From positions 1,751,001 to 1,815,000 of the forward strand of contig NZ_CP036299.1 of assembly GCF_007752345.1 (NCBI RefSeq): a stretch of 64,000 nt of DNA, read 5' to 3'. Below are positions 1-9,670 of the stretch, piece after piece (the first letter of the stretch is position 1; each line of letters begins with the position of its first letter). The notes under the pieces are model-generated. The model had not been told where the DNA came from, did not search any database, and saw only the letters and a list, made by a program, of their open reading frames with translations. Position numbers and translations under genes: made by a program. The stretch is from Planctopirus ephydatiae. Lineage in GTDB: Bacteria > Planctomycetota > Planctomycetia > Planctomycetales > Planctomycetaceae.

Positions 1-2010
1 GCCACTTTCGGTCTGATGGTTCACCATCTGAACATCTCGGCCACCCTTAGGTGCGAGTTCCCGCATGTAATCCCGCAATCGCTGAGCACGGAAGCGATCA
101 AGCTTCTGGCCAGATTCGTAAGCCTGGCTGAATGCCTGGTAGGCTGCTTCGCGATTGCCACGATTGAGTTCGAACATGCCACGGTTGTAGAGATCGATCG
201 CGGAGAGTCCCTGAGCGGCAGCGATCGGAGCTGGCGCCTGGGAGTCATCTTCCCAGGGGGATGCTGCAGGAGCCTGATCAGCTCGTGCCAGATCGACTGC
301 AGCCGACTTGGTTTCACCGGCTGGCACTGTGGCACCGGCTGGTTGAACCTTGGTGCGGCTGGCCATCATGGTGGCGGATTCCGCTTCGATATCGGCCAGA
401 ACAGCATCAGGAGTGTCAGCAAAGACTTCGTAAGCGATGTTCATCGCTTCTGCTTTGGTGGCCAGAGCGCGAGCCTTCTCAACCTGACCAGCAGCCAGTG
501 CATTTCGAGCCTGCTTCAGCAGTTCGGAAGCTTCTGTGCGGGCCTTGATGACGGCGGGGTCATGATCGGCGACTGCAGCACCACTGGCGGCGTTGTTGCC
601 CCGTGTGGCCATACGAGCGGCATCGGCAATCACGATTTCTGGACGATCTTCGAAGAGCTGGTAAGTCACTTTGCTGGCACTGGCCAGCTTTTCAGCTTCC
701 ATAGCCTTACGGCGAGCCTCTTCAATCAGTCCACCCTTCAAGGCCGAACGAGCTTCGACCAGCAACTGGGTGACCTGTGCTTTGGCAGCGTTTTCGGCGT
801 TGGATTTGGGGGCATCCTGGGCAGCAGAAGCCTGAGCGATCTTCGCTGCAGACTGGCTGCGAGTTTCAATTTCGGAAAGAATCAGTTCGGGGCGATCATC
901 GAAGAGCTTGTAGGAAGCACCCAGTTTCTGAGCTTCGATGGCTTTGGCTTTGGCAACAGAATACTGTCCGGCCAGCATCGCTTCGCGAGCTTCGAGAATC
1001 AGGGCTGTGGCTCGCTGACTGGCCTCTTCTTCCGGACGCTGCTCGGAAGCCATGGTTACTGTGGGCTTGGTCGCTGCCCCAGTCACGGTGGTGGTTCCCT
1101 GCTTACGATCCAGATCGGCAATCACCAGTTCGGGGCGATCATCAAAGAGACCATAGCTGACTTTCAGCTCCATGGCTGAAAGAGCTTTCTTGCGGGCGGC
1201 ATCGTAATCACCGGTCCGAATATCGTTACGGGCTGAAGTGACCAGTGCCTCGGCCTGAGCCTTGGCGGAACTGCCTGTCAGTCCTTTCACGCCAGGTGAA
1301 GAGGCTTCTTCTTCAGCAGTCAGACTGGCCCAATCGGGAGTCTGGCCTGAGGTGAGTTGAATTTCGCTCTTAGGAGCAGGAGTTGACGGTTCGGCCCAAG
1401 CCATCTGATCGGCTTTGGCAGATGTTCCATCCTGCAACATGGCCAGAAATTCACCGGGCGAAACTTCACCCTTGGAGAATTTGAGGCGAGCCTCGCGAGA
1501 GATCTGGAAAGCCTGGGTTGCCAGAGTGGTCGCATCCTTCGTGCGCCCCTGCTGTGCAGCCACTTTGGCCTGCGACATCAGACGCTCGACACGAGTCTTG
1601 GCTGCCTCATCGACACCAGCCGGGAGACTGGAGCCTTCGGGCGACTGAGACCGGATCGAACTCTGGTCTTCCAGAGTGGACCTGCTGGCCACTGGCGAAC
1701 CCGATGTTCGCTGGCGGGCCCGGCTCAGGTACTCGGCAGCGACCTGACGTTCAGCCAGGTTGAGTTCGCTGTGGTTGACACTGCTGGAGAGAAGGAGCGG
1801 AATCGCTTCTTCGTACCGGCCACGCAGGTAGAGCTCTTTGCCCCGCTTGAAAGCGTCTCGGGCAGCAATCGCCTGCTGTTCTGTCCGCGGGGCATTCCCG
1901 GCAGACAATGTCCTTGTTGTGGTCGCAAGATTTGTCAGCCAGAGTGCAGCGGCGACCAAACTGCTGCACGCGATCAAACCAATGACCCTACCCAAGGTAG
2001 CCTCCTCCAT
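1..2010 (-). CDS. Repeat-containing exported protein, 3' end beyond window (possible secretin-family N-terminal region)
   Basis: An uninterrupted minus-strand frame runs to the window edge, so the C-terminus is missing. From ATG 2010 the product begins with a hydrophobic segment (residues about 9-24, VIGLIACSSLVAAALWL), consistent with export or anchoring. A strong GGAGG lies just inside this start, so a TTG at 1995 is a credible alternative. The body holds at least four imperfect repeats of about 80 residues, each with a helical AR..KA..A stretch ending in a motif like LFDDRPELVIADI (encoded near 1140, 900, 650 and 410). A TPR-like segment follows (LYNRGMFELNRGNREAAYQAF). Planctomycete type II/III secretion proteins can carry comparable N-terminal repeats, so a secretin C-terminus beyond the edge is an inference I cannot test. 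The reverse strand also has a long open frame, but it is low-complexity and antisense to these repeats. Confidence 0.75.
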   Translation of the reverse strand, partial: MEEATLGRVIGLIACSSLVAAALWLTNLATTTRTLSAGNAPRTEQQAIAARDAFKRGKELYLRGRYEEAIPLLLSSSVNHSELNLAERQVAAEYLSRARQRTSGSPVASRSTLEDQSSIRSQSPEGSSLPAGVDEAAKTRVERLMSQAKVAAQQGRTKDATTLATQAFQISREARLKFSKGEVSPGEFLAMLQDGTSAKADQMAWAEPSTPAPKSEIQLTSGQTPDWASLTAEEEASSPGVKGLTGSSAKAQAEALVTSARNDIRTGDYDAARKKALSAMELKVSYGLFDDRPELVIADLDRKQGTTTVTGAATKPTVTMASEQRPEEEASQRATALILEAREAMLAGQYSVAKAKAIEAQKLGASYKLFDDRPELILSEIETRSQSAAKIAQASAAQDAPKSNAENAAKAQVTQLLVEARSALKGGLIEEARRKAMEAEKLASASKVTYQLFEDRPEIVIADAARMATRGNNAASGAAVADHDPAVIKARTEASELLKQARNALAAGQVEKARALATKAEAMNIAYEVFADTPDAVLADIEAESATMMASRTKVQPAGATVPAGETKSAAVDLARADQAPAASPWEDDSQAPAPIAAAQGLSAIDLYNRGMFELNRGNREAAYQAFSQAYESGQKLDRFRAQRLRDYMRELAPKGGRDVQMVNHQTESG

Positions 2011-3110
2011 AAGGCATGCGTGATGCGCTAGACTTCCTGTCGTGCGTACGCGAGTGATGTGATAGTTGGCTGGCATTCAGGGAACGATCAGTCTGGCGTT
2101 GCCTTGCCGCCGGTTTGATCGCCGTCGAGTTGGCTGAAGAACGCTGGGTTCCTCAATCGAATCGACATTCATTGAACGTGTGATTGGAACTGAATGAAGA
2201 GTGATGGAAATGGAGACCTGATCCGGGAAGACCATGAGACCGATTGACACCATCTCTTCATTACACGGAGAGTGGTATTTCAAACCTGAAGGATTGGTCA
2301 ATACGGAGTCGGACATGTGACCAAGAAAATTTTTTCGTAACGTTTGCTGTTTGCTGGAGTTTCGGCAATTTCTGCCATCGACCGGTCAAAAAGTGAAGTT
2401 GCTCCGTCCGAAGAGCCGTTGGTGACGGGTGAGTCCTGGAAGTGAATGCTGTTGGCAATGAGTTTTGCAGTATAATGCGAAGGAGGGTAGGATTCTCTAA
2501 CGCATTGTTAAGTATACGGTTACGGTGTTTGTGGTGACTGTGGGTTGCCAGGGTCCGTTGGTTTTTTGGAGAAACTTCGAGGGCGAAGCATCATGGAATC
2601 TTTGAGAGCCGTCACCATTTAACAGGGTATCTTTTGTTCATAGGAATCTGCCTGCCCAGAAGACTCCGCTCACTCTTTCGATGGGAGCGTCAAAGCAATC
2701 TTAACTGTTTATATTTGAATGGTTTGCAGTTGTTTCCAGACAGTTGGAGCTCCCCTGAGAGGGTTTATTTGAAGAAAAAACTTGGCAACAGTTTGGAGAT
2801 GGCCTGTCGCATCGATCTCAGGGGTTAAATCCAACATTGCGAATGATGGAAACGTAAGATGGCGCGGGTGAAAGGTGTGAACTCTTCACGAGGAATCTCC
2901 AGAAACCGCTTGAACCCCGGAGAGGACTCTCCAAAATAGAATATTGAAGGAATCGAGTCCGGGTATGGTGGGTTGTTCACCGACGACCTATCCATTGGAT
3001 GCAGTGTTAATTTCATTCAATGCTGAGCGAATACAGTCTTAAGTAAGTACCGTGTCAAGGATGGCGACTGGCGAAGATTGGTATTTCTGGTTTGATCCTG
3101 GAATTCCGAG
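2011..3110. other. Intergenic region without a convincing gene
   Basis: About 1.1 kb between the divergent repeat protein and the first DUF3299 gene. Only short open frames without recognisable motifs or good ribosome sites are present. It presumably carries the promoters of both flanking genes; I see no clear -35/-10 pair or RNA gene. Confidence 0.5.
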
Positions 3111-3977
3111 ATGAATATGAGTGCCGTGAACTCTGCCGTGATTGACCCAGGCTCCGACGCCGTCGAAGTGTCGGGCCAGATTTCCCCATTGGATAGCCCC
3201 AAAGAAGTGGATGGCACGGGAGAAACTCTGCCTCGTGAAGATGTCGTCGAAAAAAGCGTCGCGACAACTCGTGTGAGTTCATTGGGCCTCGACTTGCCTC
3301 AAGGTGGCTATTCGGAAGAAGAGTTCTCTTACCGACCGGTTCCCGTGCTCGTTTCGATCTCCGCAGGCCTGGTGATTCTGGGTCTTTCGTCGTTTTTGAC
3401 AGAATGGATGCTCATTTTGCCCTTGCTGGGGATGTTTGCAGCCCTGATGGCGCTACGGAAGATTCGCAATTCCGAAGGAGCCTATTCGGGTGCCGGAGCC
3501 TGCAAAGCGATGATTGTCTGCGCGTCGCTGATCATCGTCGGGGCTGGCTCGCTGCATGCTATGGCCTATATTACGGAAGTCCCCGAAGGGTATCAGCGGG
3601 TGAGCTTTGCTTCGGATATCAGTGCTCACGGCATGAAGGTGGTTGAAGGGAAGGTGGAGCTACCCGAAGCTGTTCAGAAACTGCAGAACCAACCGATCTT
3701 CATCAAAGGCTACATGTACCCGTCCAAGCAGACGGCTGGGATCACCAAGTTTTTACTCTGCAAAGACAGTGGGGATTGCTGTTTTGGTGGAGCGCCCAAG
3801 CCAACGGATATGATTCTCATCAGCATTCCCAAAGAGAAAGCTGTGGATTTTTCTCCCGGACTCAAAGCGGTGGCTGGGACATTTACATTGGCCAATGGAG
3901 CCGAAGCTGACGGGCAGTCACCGGTTTACCAGTTGAATGCCGATCAGTTTTACAGTCCTGCCCGCACGGCTTATTGA
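3111..3977 (+). CDS. Membrane protein with C-terminal DUF3299-like domain
   Basis: 288 residues. An acidic N-terminal tail of about 75 residues precedes three hydrophobic segments (about 80-100, 101-118 and 133-152), arranged like a DUF4190-type membrane module. The C-terminal half carries the DUF3299-like signature: a hydrophobic GYMYPS strand, then TKFLLC and a Cys-rich GDCCFGG. These cysteines could bind metal or form disulfides outside the membrane, but no activity is established. A second protein with the same C-terminal domain follows 250 bp downstream, so the two probably act together. The ribosome site is weak, and the ATG six bases further on is also possible. Confidence 0.75.
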   Translation: MNMSAVNSAVIDPGSDAVEVSGQISPLDSPKEVDGTGETLPREDVVEKSVATTRVSSLGLDLPQGGYSEEEFSYRPVPVLVSISAGLVILGLSSFLTEWMLILPLLGMFAALMALRKIRNSEGAYSGAGACKAMIVCASLIIVGAGSLHAMAYITEVPEGYQRVSFASDISAHGMKVVEGKVELPEAVQKLQNQPIFIKGYMYPSKQTAGITKFLLCKDSGDCCFGGAPKPTDMILISIPKEKAVDFSPGLKAVAGTFTLANGAEADGQSPVYQLNADQFYSPARTAY

Positions 3978-4229
3978 TGGATCTGGGCGAACCTGCTCGG
4001 TGCTTGCTATTGAGTCGTGGCAAGTTGGTTCGACGCATTCTGCAGGATCTCAGGTGCAGGATCACAGTTATTGAGTCGCTTGAAACCATGCGTATCTGCA
4101 TCTTGATTGCATCTGCCGGTGGTTTCATCTGGCGAATTTGCAAGTTAACAGAGTCAATCGTGCTGTTCTCAAAATGTAAAAAACCGTACTCTCTATTGGT
4201 GTTCCTGCGGTTTATGGGAGAGCAGTGTG

Positions 4230-5237
4230 ATGTGGACACAGCCAGGTTTTGAAGCCCGATCCAAGCCCCTATCTCTTCATCGAAGGATCGAGGGTCGCTT
4301 GGGATGGCTCCCGATGCTGCTCGTGCTGACGACCGCCTCAGGATGTTTTCAGAGCGATTACAGCGATTACAAAACATTCGGTGATGCAGATCTGGTGAAA
4401 ACCGCACCAGAGGCGAGCGGACAAAGTGAAGACCAGGCAGAATCTCAGGTCGCAACGTCCAGCAAGGAACCATCCCAGACAGAGCGTGCCTCGGTGAGCG
4501 GTGATAAGCCGCAAGCTGCTGATTCTCAGTCGGCAACTGCCACTGTGGCTGATGCGGGGGCCTCGGAAAGCCTTGACAGTGCCGATGGCAAGATGACGCC
4601 AGTTCGGCCAGAGACCAAGGCGAACAGTTTACGCAGTGATCTCATTGTGGCTCCCGAAGCAGGCGTTGAATCCAGGACCGCATCGGCACCAGTTTCGGCT
4701 CTCAAAGCAGCCAATAGTTCCAATGTTGATCAGCGAGGTGCTGAGGTGATGCCGGCTGATCAGTCCGGCAACAGTTCTGAAACCCCCGTTTTGCGGGAAG
4801 TGAAGCTGCTGATTCCGGAGAAGCAGTTCAGTGCGGAAGGGAAAGATCAGGCGCTGCGTGTTTCTTACGATGATCTGGATCTGCTCAAGGTTCTGAATAT
4901 GGAACCTGTGACCGATCAATGTGTGGAATTGATGCCCGATTGGCTTAAACAACTCAATGGGCAAAAGGTGCGTATTCGGGGCTTTATGTATCCCACATTC
5001 GAGGCCACAGGGATTACTGAGTTTGTGCTGGCTCGTGATAATCAGATTTGCTGTTTTGGTCGAAATCCCAAAGTTTACGACCTGATTGGCGTGAAGATGG
5101 CAGCGGGAAAAACCACGCACTACATTCCCAATCGACCATTCGATGTGACGGGAACCTTTGTGATTGAAAAGGCCTCGGCTGAAGGCGAAATCTTTGGGCT
5201 GTACTGGATTCGTGACGCTGTCATTAACGAGCGCTGA
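4230..5237 (+). CDS. Lipoprotein with C-terminal DUF3299-like domain
   Basis: A positively charged N-terminus and hydrophobic stretch end in the lipobox TASGC (Cys39), indicating a lipid-anchored exported protein. Residues about 45-200 are a low-complexity Ser/Ala/Gln/Glu-rich linker. The last 110 residues match the preceding gene's C-terminal domain (GFMYPTFEATGITEF, then DNQICCFGR). ATG 4230 is chosen because GGGAGA lies 8 nt upstream; an in-frame GTG starts one codon earlier. The shared domain and close spacing suggest a paralogous pair, one membrane-embedded and one lipid-anchored. The molecular function is unknown. Confidence 0.8.
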   Translation: MWTQPGFEARSKPLSLHRRIEGRLGWLPMLLVLTTASGCFQSDYSDYKTFGDADLVKTAPEASGQSEDQAESQVATSSKEPSQTERASVSGDKPQAADSQSATATVADAGASESLDSADGKMTPVRPETKANSLRSDLIVAPEAGVESRTASAPVSALKAANSSNVDQRGAEVMPADQSGNSSETPVLREVKLLIPEKQFSAEGKDQALRVSYDDLDLLKVLNMEPVTDQCVELMPDWLKQLNGQKVRIRGFMYPTFEATGITEFVLARDNQICCFGRNPKVYDLIGVKMAAGKTTHYIPNRPFDVTGTFVIEKASAEGEIFGLYWIRDAVINER

Positions 5238-5316
5238 ACCGTCCCATAAGCCATTGAAATTCATAAGTGAAGTGGATTGATCATCATCCCTGAAGATCGA
5301 TCAGAGAGATACCGGA

Positions 5317-6591
5317 ATGCAAAATCCTATATCGATGTTTTCTTCGCCAGTCGTGTGCCGATCATCACGGGGTCACCAGCCGGTTTGGCAGCGATGTATC
5401 AGTTGGCTCTGTCTCATTTTGGCCCTGGGGCTGATGGTGTCACCTGTCAGGGCGTGCCCGTTTTGTTCGGCACCCAGCAAGACACTTTCAGAGCAGGTGA
5501 GTGATGCTTCGGCTTTGTTAGAAGTGACTTGGGAATCTGCCAAAGATGCTCAGCAGACCGATGTCGGTTCAACGACCTTTCGCATTCTCAAGGTCATCAA
5601 GCAGGCCAAAGATGAGTTCTCAGTCAACGATCTGATTACGCTTCCCAGGTACCGCCCCGGTGAAAAGACGGATCGCTATCTGTTATTTGGAAATGCAGCG
5701 GGAACTGAACTCGACTGGCAACCTCCGGTGGCCGCCAGCCAGTCACTCGTGGAATATCTGCAGAATGCGCCCAAGCCGAATTTGCCGTATCGCGAGCGGC
5801 TGCCTTATTTTATGGGCTATCTGGAAAACAGCGAAACACCCATTTCTGATGACGCATACGGTGAGTTTGCCAATGCGCCGTACGAAGAGATCACTCCACT
5901 TTCTTCAAAAATGCCCCGCGAGAAGTTGCGAGAATGGCTGGTCGATCCCAAAGTTTCTCCGAGCCGCTTGGGCCTGTATGGCCTGATGATGGGGCTTTCT
6001 GGGAATGACGAAGACCGGCAACTGATGGAGAAAAAAATCCTCGAACCCAATACCGATTTTCGCCTGGGAATTGATGGGGTGATGGGGGGCTATCTGCTTC
6101 TCGCGAAGGAGCCGGGTCTGGAGGTTCTTGAGCGGACGAAACTCGCCGATAAGCAGGCCCCGTTCAGCGAAACGTATGCCGCCATGCAGGCTTTGCGATT
6201 CATGTGGCAATACGGTAACGAGACCATCAGCCCCAAACGTCTGCGGAAGTCGATGGAATTGCTCCTCACCCGGCCTGAACTGGCTGATCTGGTGATTGCC
6301 GATCTTGCCCGCTGGAAAGATTGGGAAGTGGTTCCGCTGCTGATTACCAAGTTTGAAGATCCTGAGTTCGGCATCCCATCCATCCGCCGGGCGATTGTTC
6401 GCTTTATGATTTACTGTGCGAAAGATGCTCAGGAAGTGAAAAATCAGCCAGCGTCGGAATCGAAGCTGACACCTGAAGAATTGGCACAGGTTCAAGCACT
6501 TGGCCAGCAAGCCGAAGAGTGGCTCAAGAAGCTCGAAGAAACCGATCCCGGCTTGATTCGAGATGCCCGCCGATTTCTGCTGATCAAGTAA
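5317..6591 (+). CDS. Secreted protein with N-terminal CPFC motif, function unknown
   Basis: 424 residues with an N-terminal signal (hydrophobic ISWLCLILALGLMVSPVRA). Right after the predicted cleavage site is ACPFCSAPSKTLSEQ, a CxxC motif. The rest looks soluble and mostly helical, ending in a HEAT-like region (about 280-400). CxxC directly after the signal could be a thiol or metal site, but I cannot assign a family. It lies 80 bp after the DUF3299 lipoprotein on the same strand and may be cotranscribed with it. Downstream comes a palindromic repeat and a convergent gene. An in-frame ATG at 5332 is an alternative start. Confidence 0.75.
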   Translation: MQNPISMFSSPVVCRSSRGHQPVWQRCISWLCLILALGLMVSPVRACPFCSAPSKTLSEQVSDASALLEVTWESAKDAQQTDVGSTTFRILKVIKQAKDEFSVNDLITLPRYRPGEKTDRYLLFGNAAGTELDWQPPVAASQSLVEYLQNAPKPNLPYRERLPYFMGYLENSETPISDDAYGEFANAPYEEITPLSSKMPREKLREWLVDPKVSPSRLGLYGLMMGLSGNDEDRQLMEKKILEPNTDFRLGIDGVMGGYLLLAKEPGLEVLERTKLADKQAPFSETYAAMQALRFMWQYGNETISPKRLRKSMELLLTRPELADLVIADLARWKDWEVVPLLITKFEDPEFGIPSIRRAIVRFMIYCAKDAQEVKNQPASESKLTPEELAQVQALGQQAEEWLKKLEETDPGLIRDARRFLLIK

Positions 6592-6650
6592 AACTCATAA
6601 GGCAGTGTCTCTACACGTCCCAGAAATCAATGGCATGTTGTGGGTCGTCG

Positions 6651-6682
6651 AGCATGCTTGCTCAGAGCCGCAAGCATGGCAC
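6651..6682 (+). repeat. REP-like palindromic repeat, copy 1
   Basis: 32-bp element with arms CATGCTTGC and GCAAGCATG (9-bp perfect stem, 8-nt loop) followed by GCAC. It lies between two convergent genes. Near-identical copies occur at 13754, 24218 and 48763, and an inverted, diverged copy at 39347. Confidence 0.85.
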
Positions 6683-6718
6683 ATCTGGCGCTGTCTAGGT
6701 CAAATCTTGAAGTCCTGA

Positions 6719-7309
6719 TCAGCAAGCCTGGGGCTTGAGACAGCGTTCGATGGCAGGGAGGTATTCTGCTAAGGGAGCAACTTGCAGTTCGGGCACCTTG
6801 GCTGCTTCGTCGCAACGGCGGAGAAGTGTGGCTTCTTTGAAAAAAGGATGTCTTTCAAACTCAGCCACTTCGTCGGCAGACATCGGGCCACCTTGCAAGG
6901 CAAGGCTTTGTACCGACGGAGCACTTAACTGTGCAAAGTAACCGGGTTCTGCTGCAGCCAGGTATCTTTTCGCCTGGACATGCAGGCAGGCGGGTTGAGT
7001 GACCGCTTCAATGAAACGGGGCTCCAACCACTGAAAAGCCAGCGTCTCATGCATGTCGTCCACGCCATGATCTGGTGCGTCTTCGGGAAGATCGTGGAGA
7101 AGATGGCCGACGTCGTGCAGCAAAGCTGCGACGACCACAGATTCGGGAGCATTGAAGCTTCTGGCGAAGTGAGCAGCTTGCAGGGCATGCTCACGCTGAG
7201 TAACGGCCTCTTTGCCATAATTGGAATCGCCATGCTGAGCAAACAGATTCACGATGGATTCCATCACCTGTTGAGGCGATTCGCTGCCGCAAGTTCCCGT
7301 GGTCGCCAT
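6719..7309 (-). CDS. HD-domain protein of the PhnZ type (phosphonate-degradation HDIG family)
   Basis: 196 residues matching the family of phosphonate-operon-associated HD proteins (TIGR03276), whose characterised member PhnZ is a di-iron oxygenase cleaving 2-amino-1-hydroxyethylphosphonate. Candidate iron and substrate residues are Tyr31, Glu34, His41, His65-Asp66 (LLHDVGH), His69, His87, His109 and an Asp near 166. The spacing of the first six matches what I recall for PhnZ. No PhnY-like hydroxylase, phosphonatase or phosphonate transporter is in the window, so the substrate is uncertain; MIOX-like inositol or phosphonate oxidation is possible. It is divergent from gap, and the 400-bp interval likely contains its promoter. 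Confidence 0.8.
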   Translation of the reverse strand: MATTGTCGSESPQQVMESIVNLFAQHGDSNYGKEAVTQREHALQAAHFARSFNAPESVVVAALLHDVGHLLHDLPEDAPDHGVDDMHETLAFQWLEPRFIEAVTQPACLHVQAKRYLAAAEPGYFAQLSAPSVQSLALQGGPMSADEVAEFERHPFFKEATLLRRCDEAAKVPELQVAPLAEYLPAIERCLKPQAC

Positions 7310-7710
7310 TTATGTTCACTCCGTATTCATTCCCTGGGACGTCAACGATCCACCCAAGCAGTGGCTACATCAATGGCTGTTGACACCGCATGATCGACCT
7401 TCTTTACAGGCTTCAGAGATAATATCGCGTGGATCCCCATCGACTTTCAATGCCACTTTGTTTCCCTCGGGGAAAATTCATAAAGTCCGTGAACTTGAAT
7501 TGTCGCGGCCTGTTGAGGCTGTGTGGAGCGGCAGTCGAGATCGCGAGTGGCGGGTGTCGCATTGGTGATGGTGGATGCGTTGTGCCAGCACCTTGTTGAC
7601 GGGATTGCGCAGCCGTATACTCTGCGACGCATAAGAAAGATCGTCTGTGAGCTTGTCCGACTTCGTTGTTGAGGCAGGTCCAGACTGTACTTCAGTTGAG
7701 GAGTGTGCTT
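7310..7710. other. Divergent intergenic region
   Basis: About 400 bp between the HD oxygenase and gap. No gene is supported. It ends in the gap ribosome site GAGGAG (7698-7703). Promoters for both genes should lie here, but I could not identify hexamers with confidence. Confidence 0.4.
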
Positions 7711-8733
7711 GTGGCCCCGGTGAAGGTTGGCATCAACGGTTTTGGACGTATTGGGCGTGTCGCATTTCGTGCAATGGCAGCCCGCCCGGAAGAATTTGAA
7801 ATTGTCGCCGTCAACGACCTGGGTAAGCCTGATTCTCTCGCTATGCTCCTGAAGTACGACAGCGTTCATGGCCGATTCCCTGGCACTGTGGAAGTCGATG
7901 GCGACTCAATCGTCGTCAACGGCAAGAAGGTCAAAGTGGTTGCTGAACGCGATCCCCGCCAGCTTCCCTGGAAGGCCATGGGCGTCGAAATCGCTCTCGA
8001 ATCGACCGGTTTCTTTACTGCTCGTGCGAAGGATGGAAAGCCTGGTTACGACAGCCATCTGGAAGCCGGTGCCCGCAAGGTCATTCTTTCTGCACCTGCC
8101 AAGGATACACCTGACCTGACCGTCGTGGTGGGTGTCAACGACAACCAGCTCACTCCCGAGCACAAGTGCATCTCGAATGCGAGCTGCACGACGAACTGCC
8201 TGGCTCCAGTGGCAAAAGTGCTGCACGAAAACTTTGGTATCGTCAAGGGTTTGATGACCACTTGCCACGCCTACACCAACGACCAGCGTCTCGCTGATCA
8301 GTTGCACGATAACATTCATCGCTCACGAGCTGCAGCCGTGAATATTATTCCCACATCGACCGGTGCCGCTAAGGCCGTCGGTGAAGTGCTGCCAGAACTC
8401 AATGGCAAGCTGACCGGGATTTCGCTGAGAGTCCCTGTGCCTTGCGGCAGCATTACCGACCTGGTTGCCGAACTCGGCAAGGACGTGACTGTTGATGAAG
8501 TGAACGCTGCTGTGAAAGCTGCTGCCGAAGGCCCGCTGAAGGGAATTCTGCAGTACAACACCGATCCCATCGTTTCGAGCGATGTGATTGGTAATGCTCA
8601 CAGCTCGATTTTCGACGCTCCCTGGACCATGGTCCTCCAGAAGCGGATGATCAAGATTCTGAGCTGGTACGACAACGAGTTTGGCTATTCCAACCGGACA
8701 GCCGACCTCATTGCCAAGGTGGCCAAGCTCTAA
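7711..8733 (+). CDS. gap: Glyceraldehyde-3-phosphate dehydrogenase
   Basis: Cytoplasmic glycolytic enzyme oxidising glyceraldehyde 3-phosphate to 1,3-bisphosphoglycerate with NAD(P). The protein starts [13 protein letters not shown] (Rossmann NAD motif). It carries the catalytic motif [12 protein letters not shown] and the conserved C-terminal [12 protein letters not shown]. The start is GTG 7711: GAGGAG lies seven bases upstream, and 340 residues fit the family, whereas an upstream ATG at 7666 adds 15 unrelated residues. A strong Rho-independent terminator follows, so it is probably transcribed alone. Confidence 0.97.
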   Translation: MAPVKVGINGFGRIGRVAFRAMAARPEEFEIVAVNDLGKPDSLAMLLKYDSVHGRFPGTVEVDGDSIVVNGKKVKVVAERDPRQLPWKAMGVEIALESTGFFTARAKDGKPGYDSHLEAGARKVILSAPAKDTPDLTVVVGVNDNQLTPEHKCISNASCTTNCLAPVAKVLHENFGIVKGLMTTCHAYTNDQRLADQLHDNIHRSRAAAVNIIPTSTGAAKAVGEVLPELNGKLTGISLRVPVPCGSITDLVAELGKDVTVDEVNAAVKAAAEGPLKGILQYNTDPIVSSDVIGNAHSSIFDAPWTMVLQKRMIKILSWYDNEFGYSNRTADLIAKVAKL

Positions 8734-8743
8734 TTGGATGATG

Positions 8744-8780
8744 ATGACCACCGGGGCGGATGGCCCTGGTGGTCATTTTT
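8744..8780 (+). terminator. Rho-independent terminator of gap
   Basis: A 14-bp stem (arms 8744-8757 and 8763-8776, one G-U pair) with a 5-nt loop, followed by TTTTT. It begins ten bases after the gap stop codon. Confidence 0.92.
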
Positions 8781-8960
8781 GAGTCTTCTCTGATCAATAA
8801 GCGCGAGTTTAGCGATCAGAACCTCTGGCTGAGGATGTCTCCTCGGCCCTGTCGGTCTGGCGGTTCCTTGGGAATCCGTGGGTTATCGACCAGTCTGCAT
8901 TGAAAAAATGATGCAGGTCTGGTTTCCGACAGGCAATAATGGTTTGTCCTCAGGTACTGT

Positions 8961-9665
8961 ATGGTTCCGAATCCTTCTCGACTTGATGCTGCATTGGGAA
9001 GCCAGATCCCTGTGATCGCTCCTTCAATGCTCAAAGTCGATTTTGCTGATCTCGCGACAGAAGTCGGTCGGCTGGAAGAGGCCAATGCACATCTGCTGCA
9101 CTGGGATGTGATGGACGGGAACTTTGTTCCCAATCTGTCGTATGGAGCCATGCTGATTGCGAGTGTCCGCAAGAGAACGTCCTTGTTCTTTGACGCACAC
9201 CTGATGATTGCTAACCCGGAAAAGTATGTGGATGAGTACTTAGCCGCCGGATGTGACGCCATCACAGTTCATATTGAAGCGGCACCAGAGCCCGCCGAAA
9301 TTCTCCAGAGAATTCGAGCCGGTGGTGCGCATGCTGGTCTGGCGATTAACCCGCATACACCACTTTCACACCTCGAGCCATGGCTGGAGCAATGCGATCT
9401 GGTGCTTGTGATGAGTGTACAGCCGGGGTTTGGTGGTCAGAAATTTATGCCCGAGGTGCTCGATAAGGTTCGCGCTTTGCGAAGCCGGCTCGCACCACAT
9501 GTCCGGCTTTCGATTGATGGCGGGATTGGTACGACGACGATTGCTGCAGCATCCGCTGCAGGGGCACGCCTGTTTGTTGCAGGAAGTGCAATTTTTGATG
9601 CCAGCGATTATGCCGTTGCCATGAGGCAACTGGAGCAGTTGGCATCTTCTTCTTTGGAGTGTTGA
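8961..9665 (+). CDS. rpe: Ribulose-phosphate 3-epimerase
   Basis: Interconverts D-ribulose 5-phosphate and D-xylulose 5-phosphate in the pentose phosphate pathway. 234 residues with a TIM-barrel layout. Family motifs in order are IAPSMLKVDFADL, HWDVMDGNFVPN (metal and catalytic Asp), DAHLMI, the phosphate loop VQPGFGGQ and SIDGGI (second catalytic Asp). The next gene begins six bases after the stop, so the two form an operon. Confidence 0.96.
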   Translation: MVPNPSRLDAALGSQIPVIAPSMLKVDFADLATEVGRLEEANAHLLHWDVMDGNFVPNLSYGAMLIASVRKRTSLFFDAHLMIANPEKYVDEYLAAGCDAITVHIEAAPEPAEILQRIRAGGAHAGLAINPHTPLSHLEPWLEQCDLVLVMSVQPGFGGQKFMPEVLDKVRALRSRLAPHVRLSIDGGIGTTTIAAASAAGARLFVAGSAIFDASDYAVAMRQLEQLASSSLEC

Positions 9666-9670
9666 GGCAT

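Noticed and set aside
16-1179. Long plus-strand open frame of 387 codons at the window start
   Set aside because: It is Gly/Ser/Phe-rich, has no motifs and is antisense to a well-formed repeat protein whose frame uses typical codons and shows repeating structure.
2634-2828. Possible 64-codon gene in the first intergenic region
   Set aside because: Basic, no ribosome site, no motif and no conserved neighbour relationship.
3883-5264. Two minus-strand open frames of over 200 codons
   Set aside because: They lie antisense to the DUF3299 lipoprotein, have no motifs or ribosome sites, and arise from its codon use.
8816-9265. Minus-strand frame across the start of rpe
   Set aside because: Antisense to the conserved rpe N-terminus and lacks any domain or start signal.
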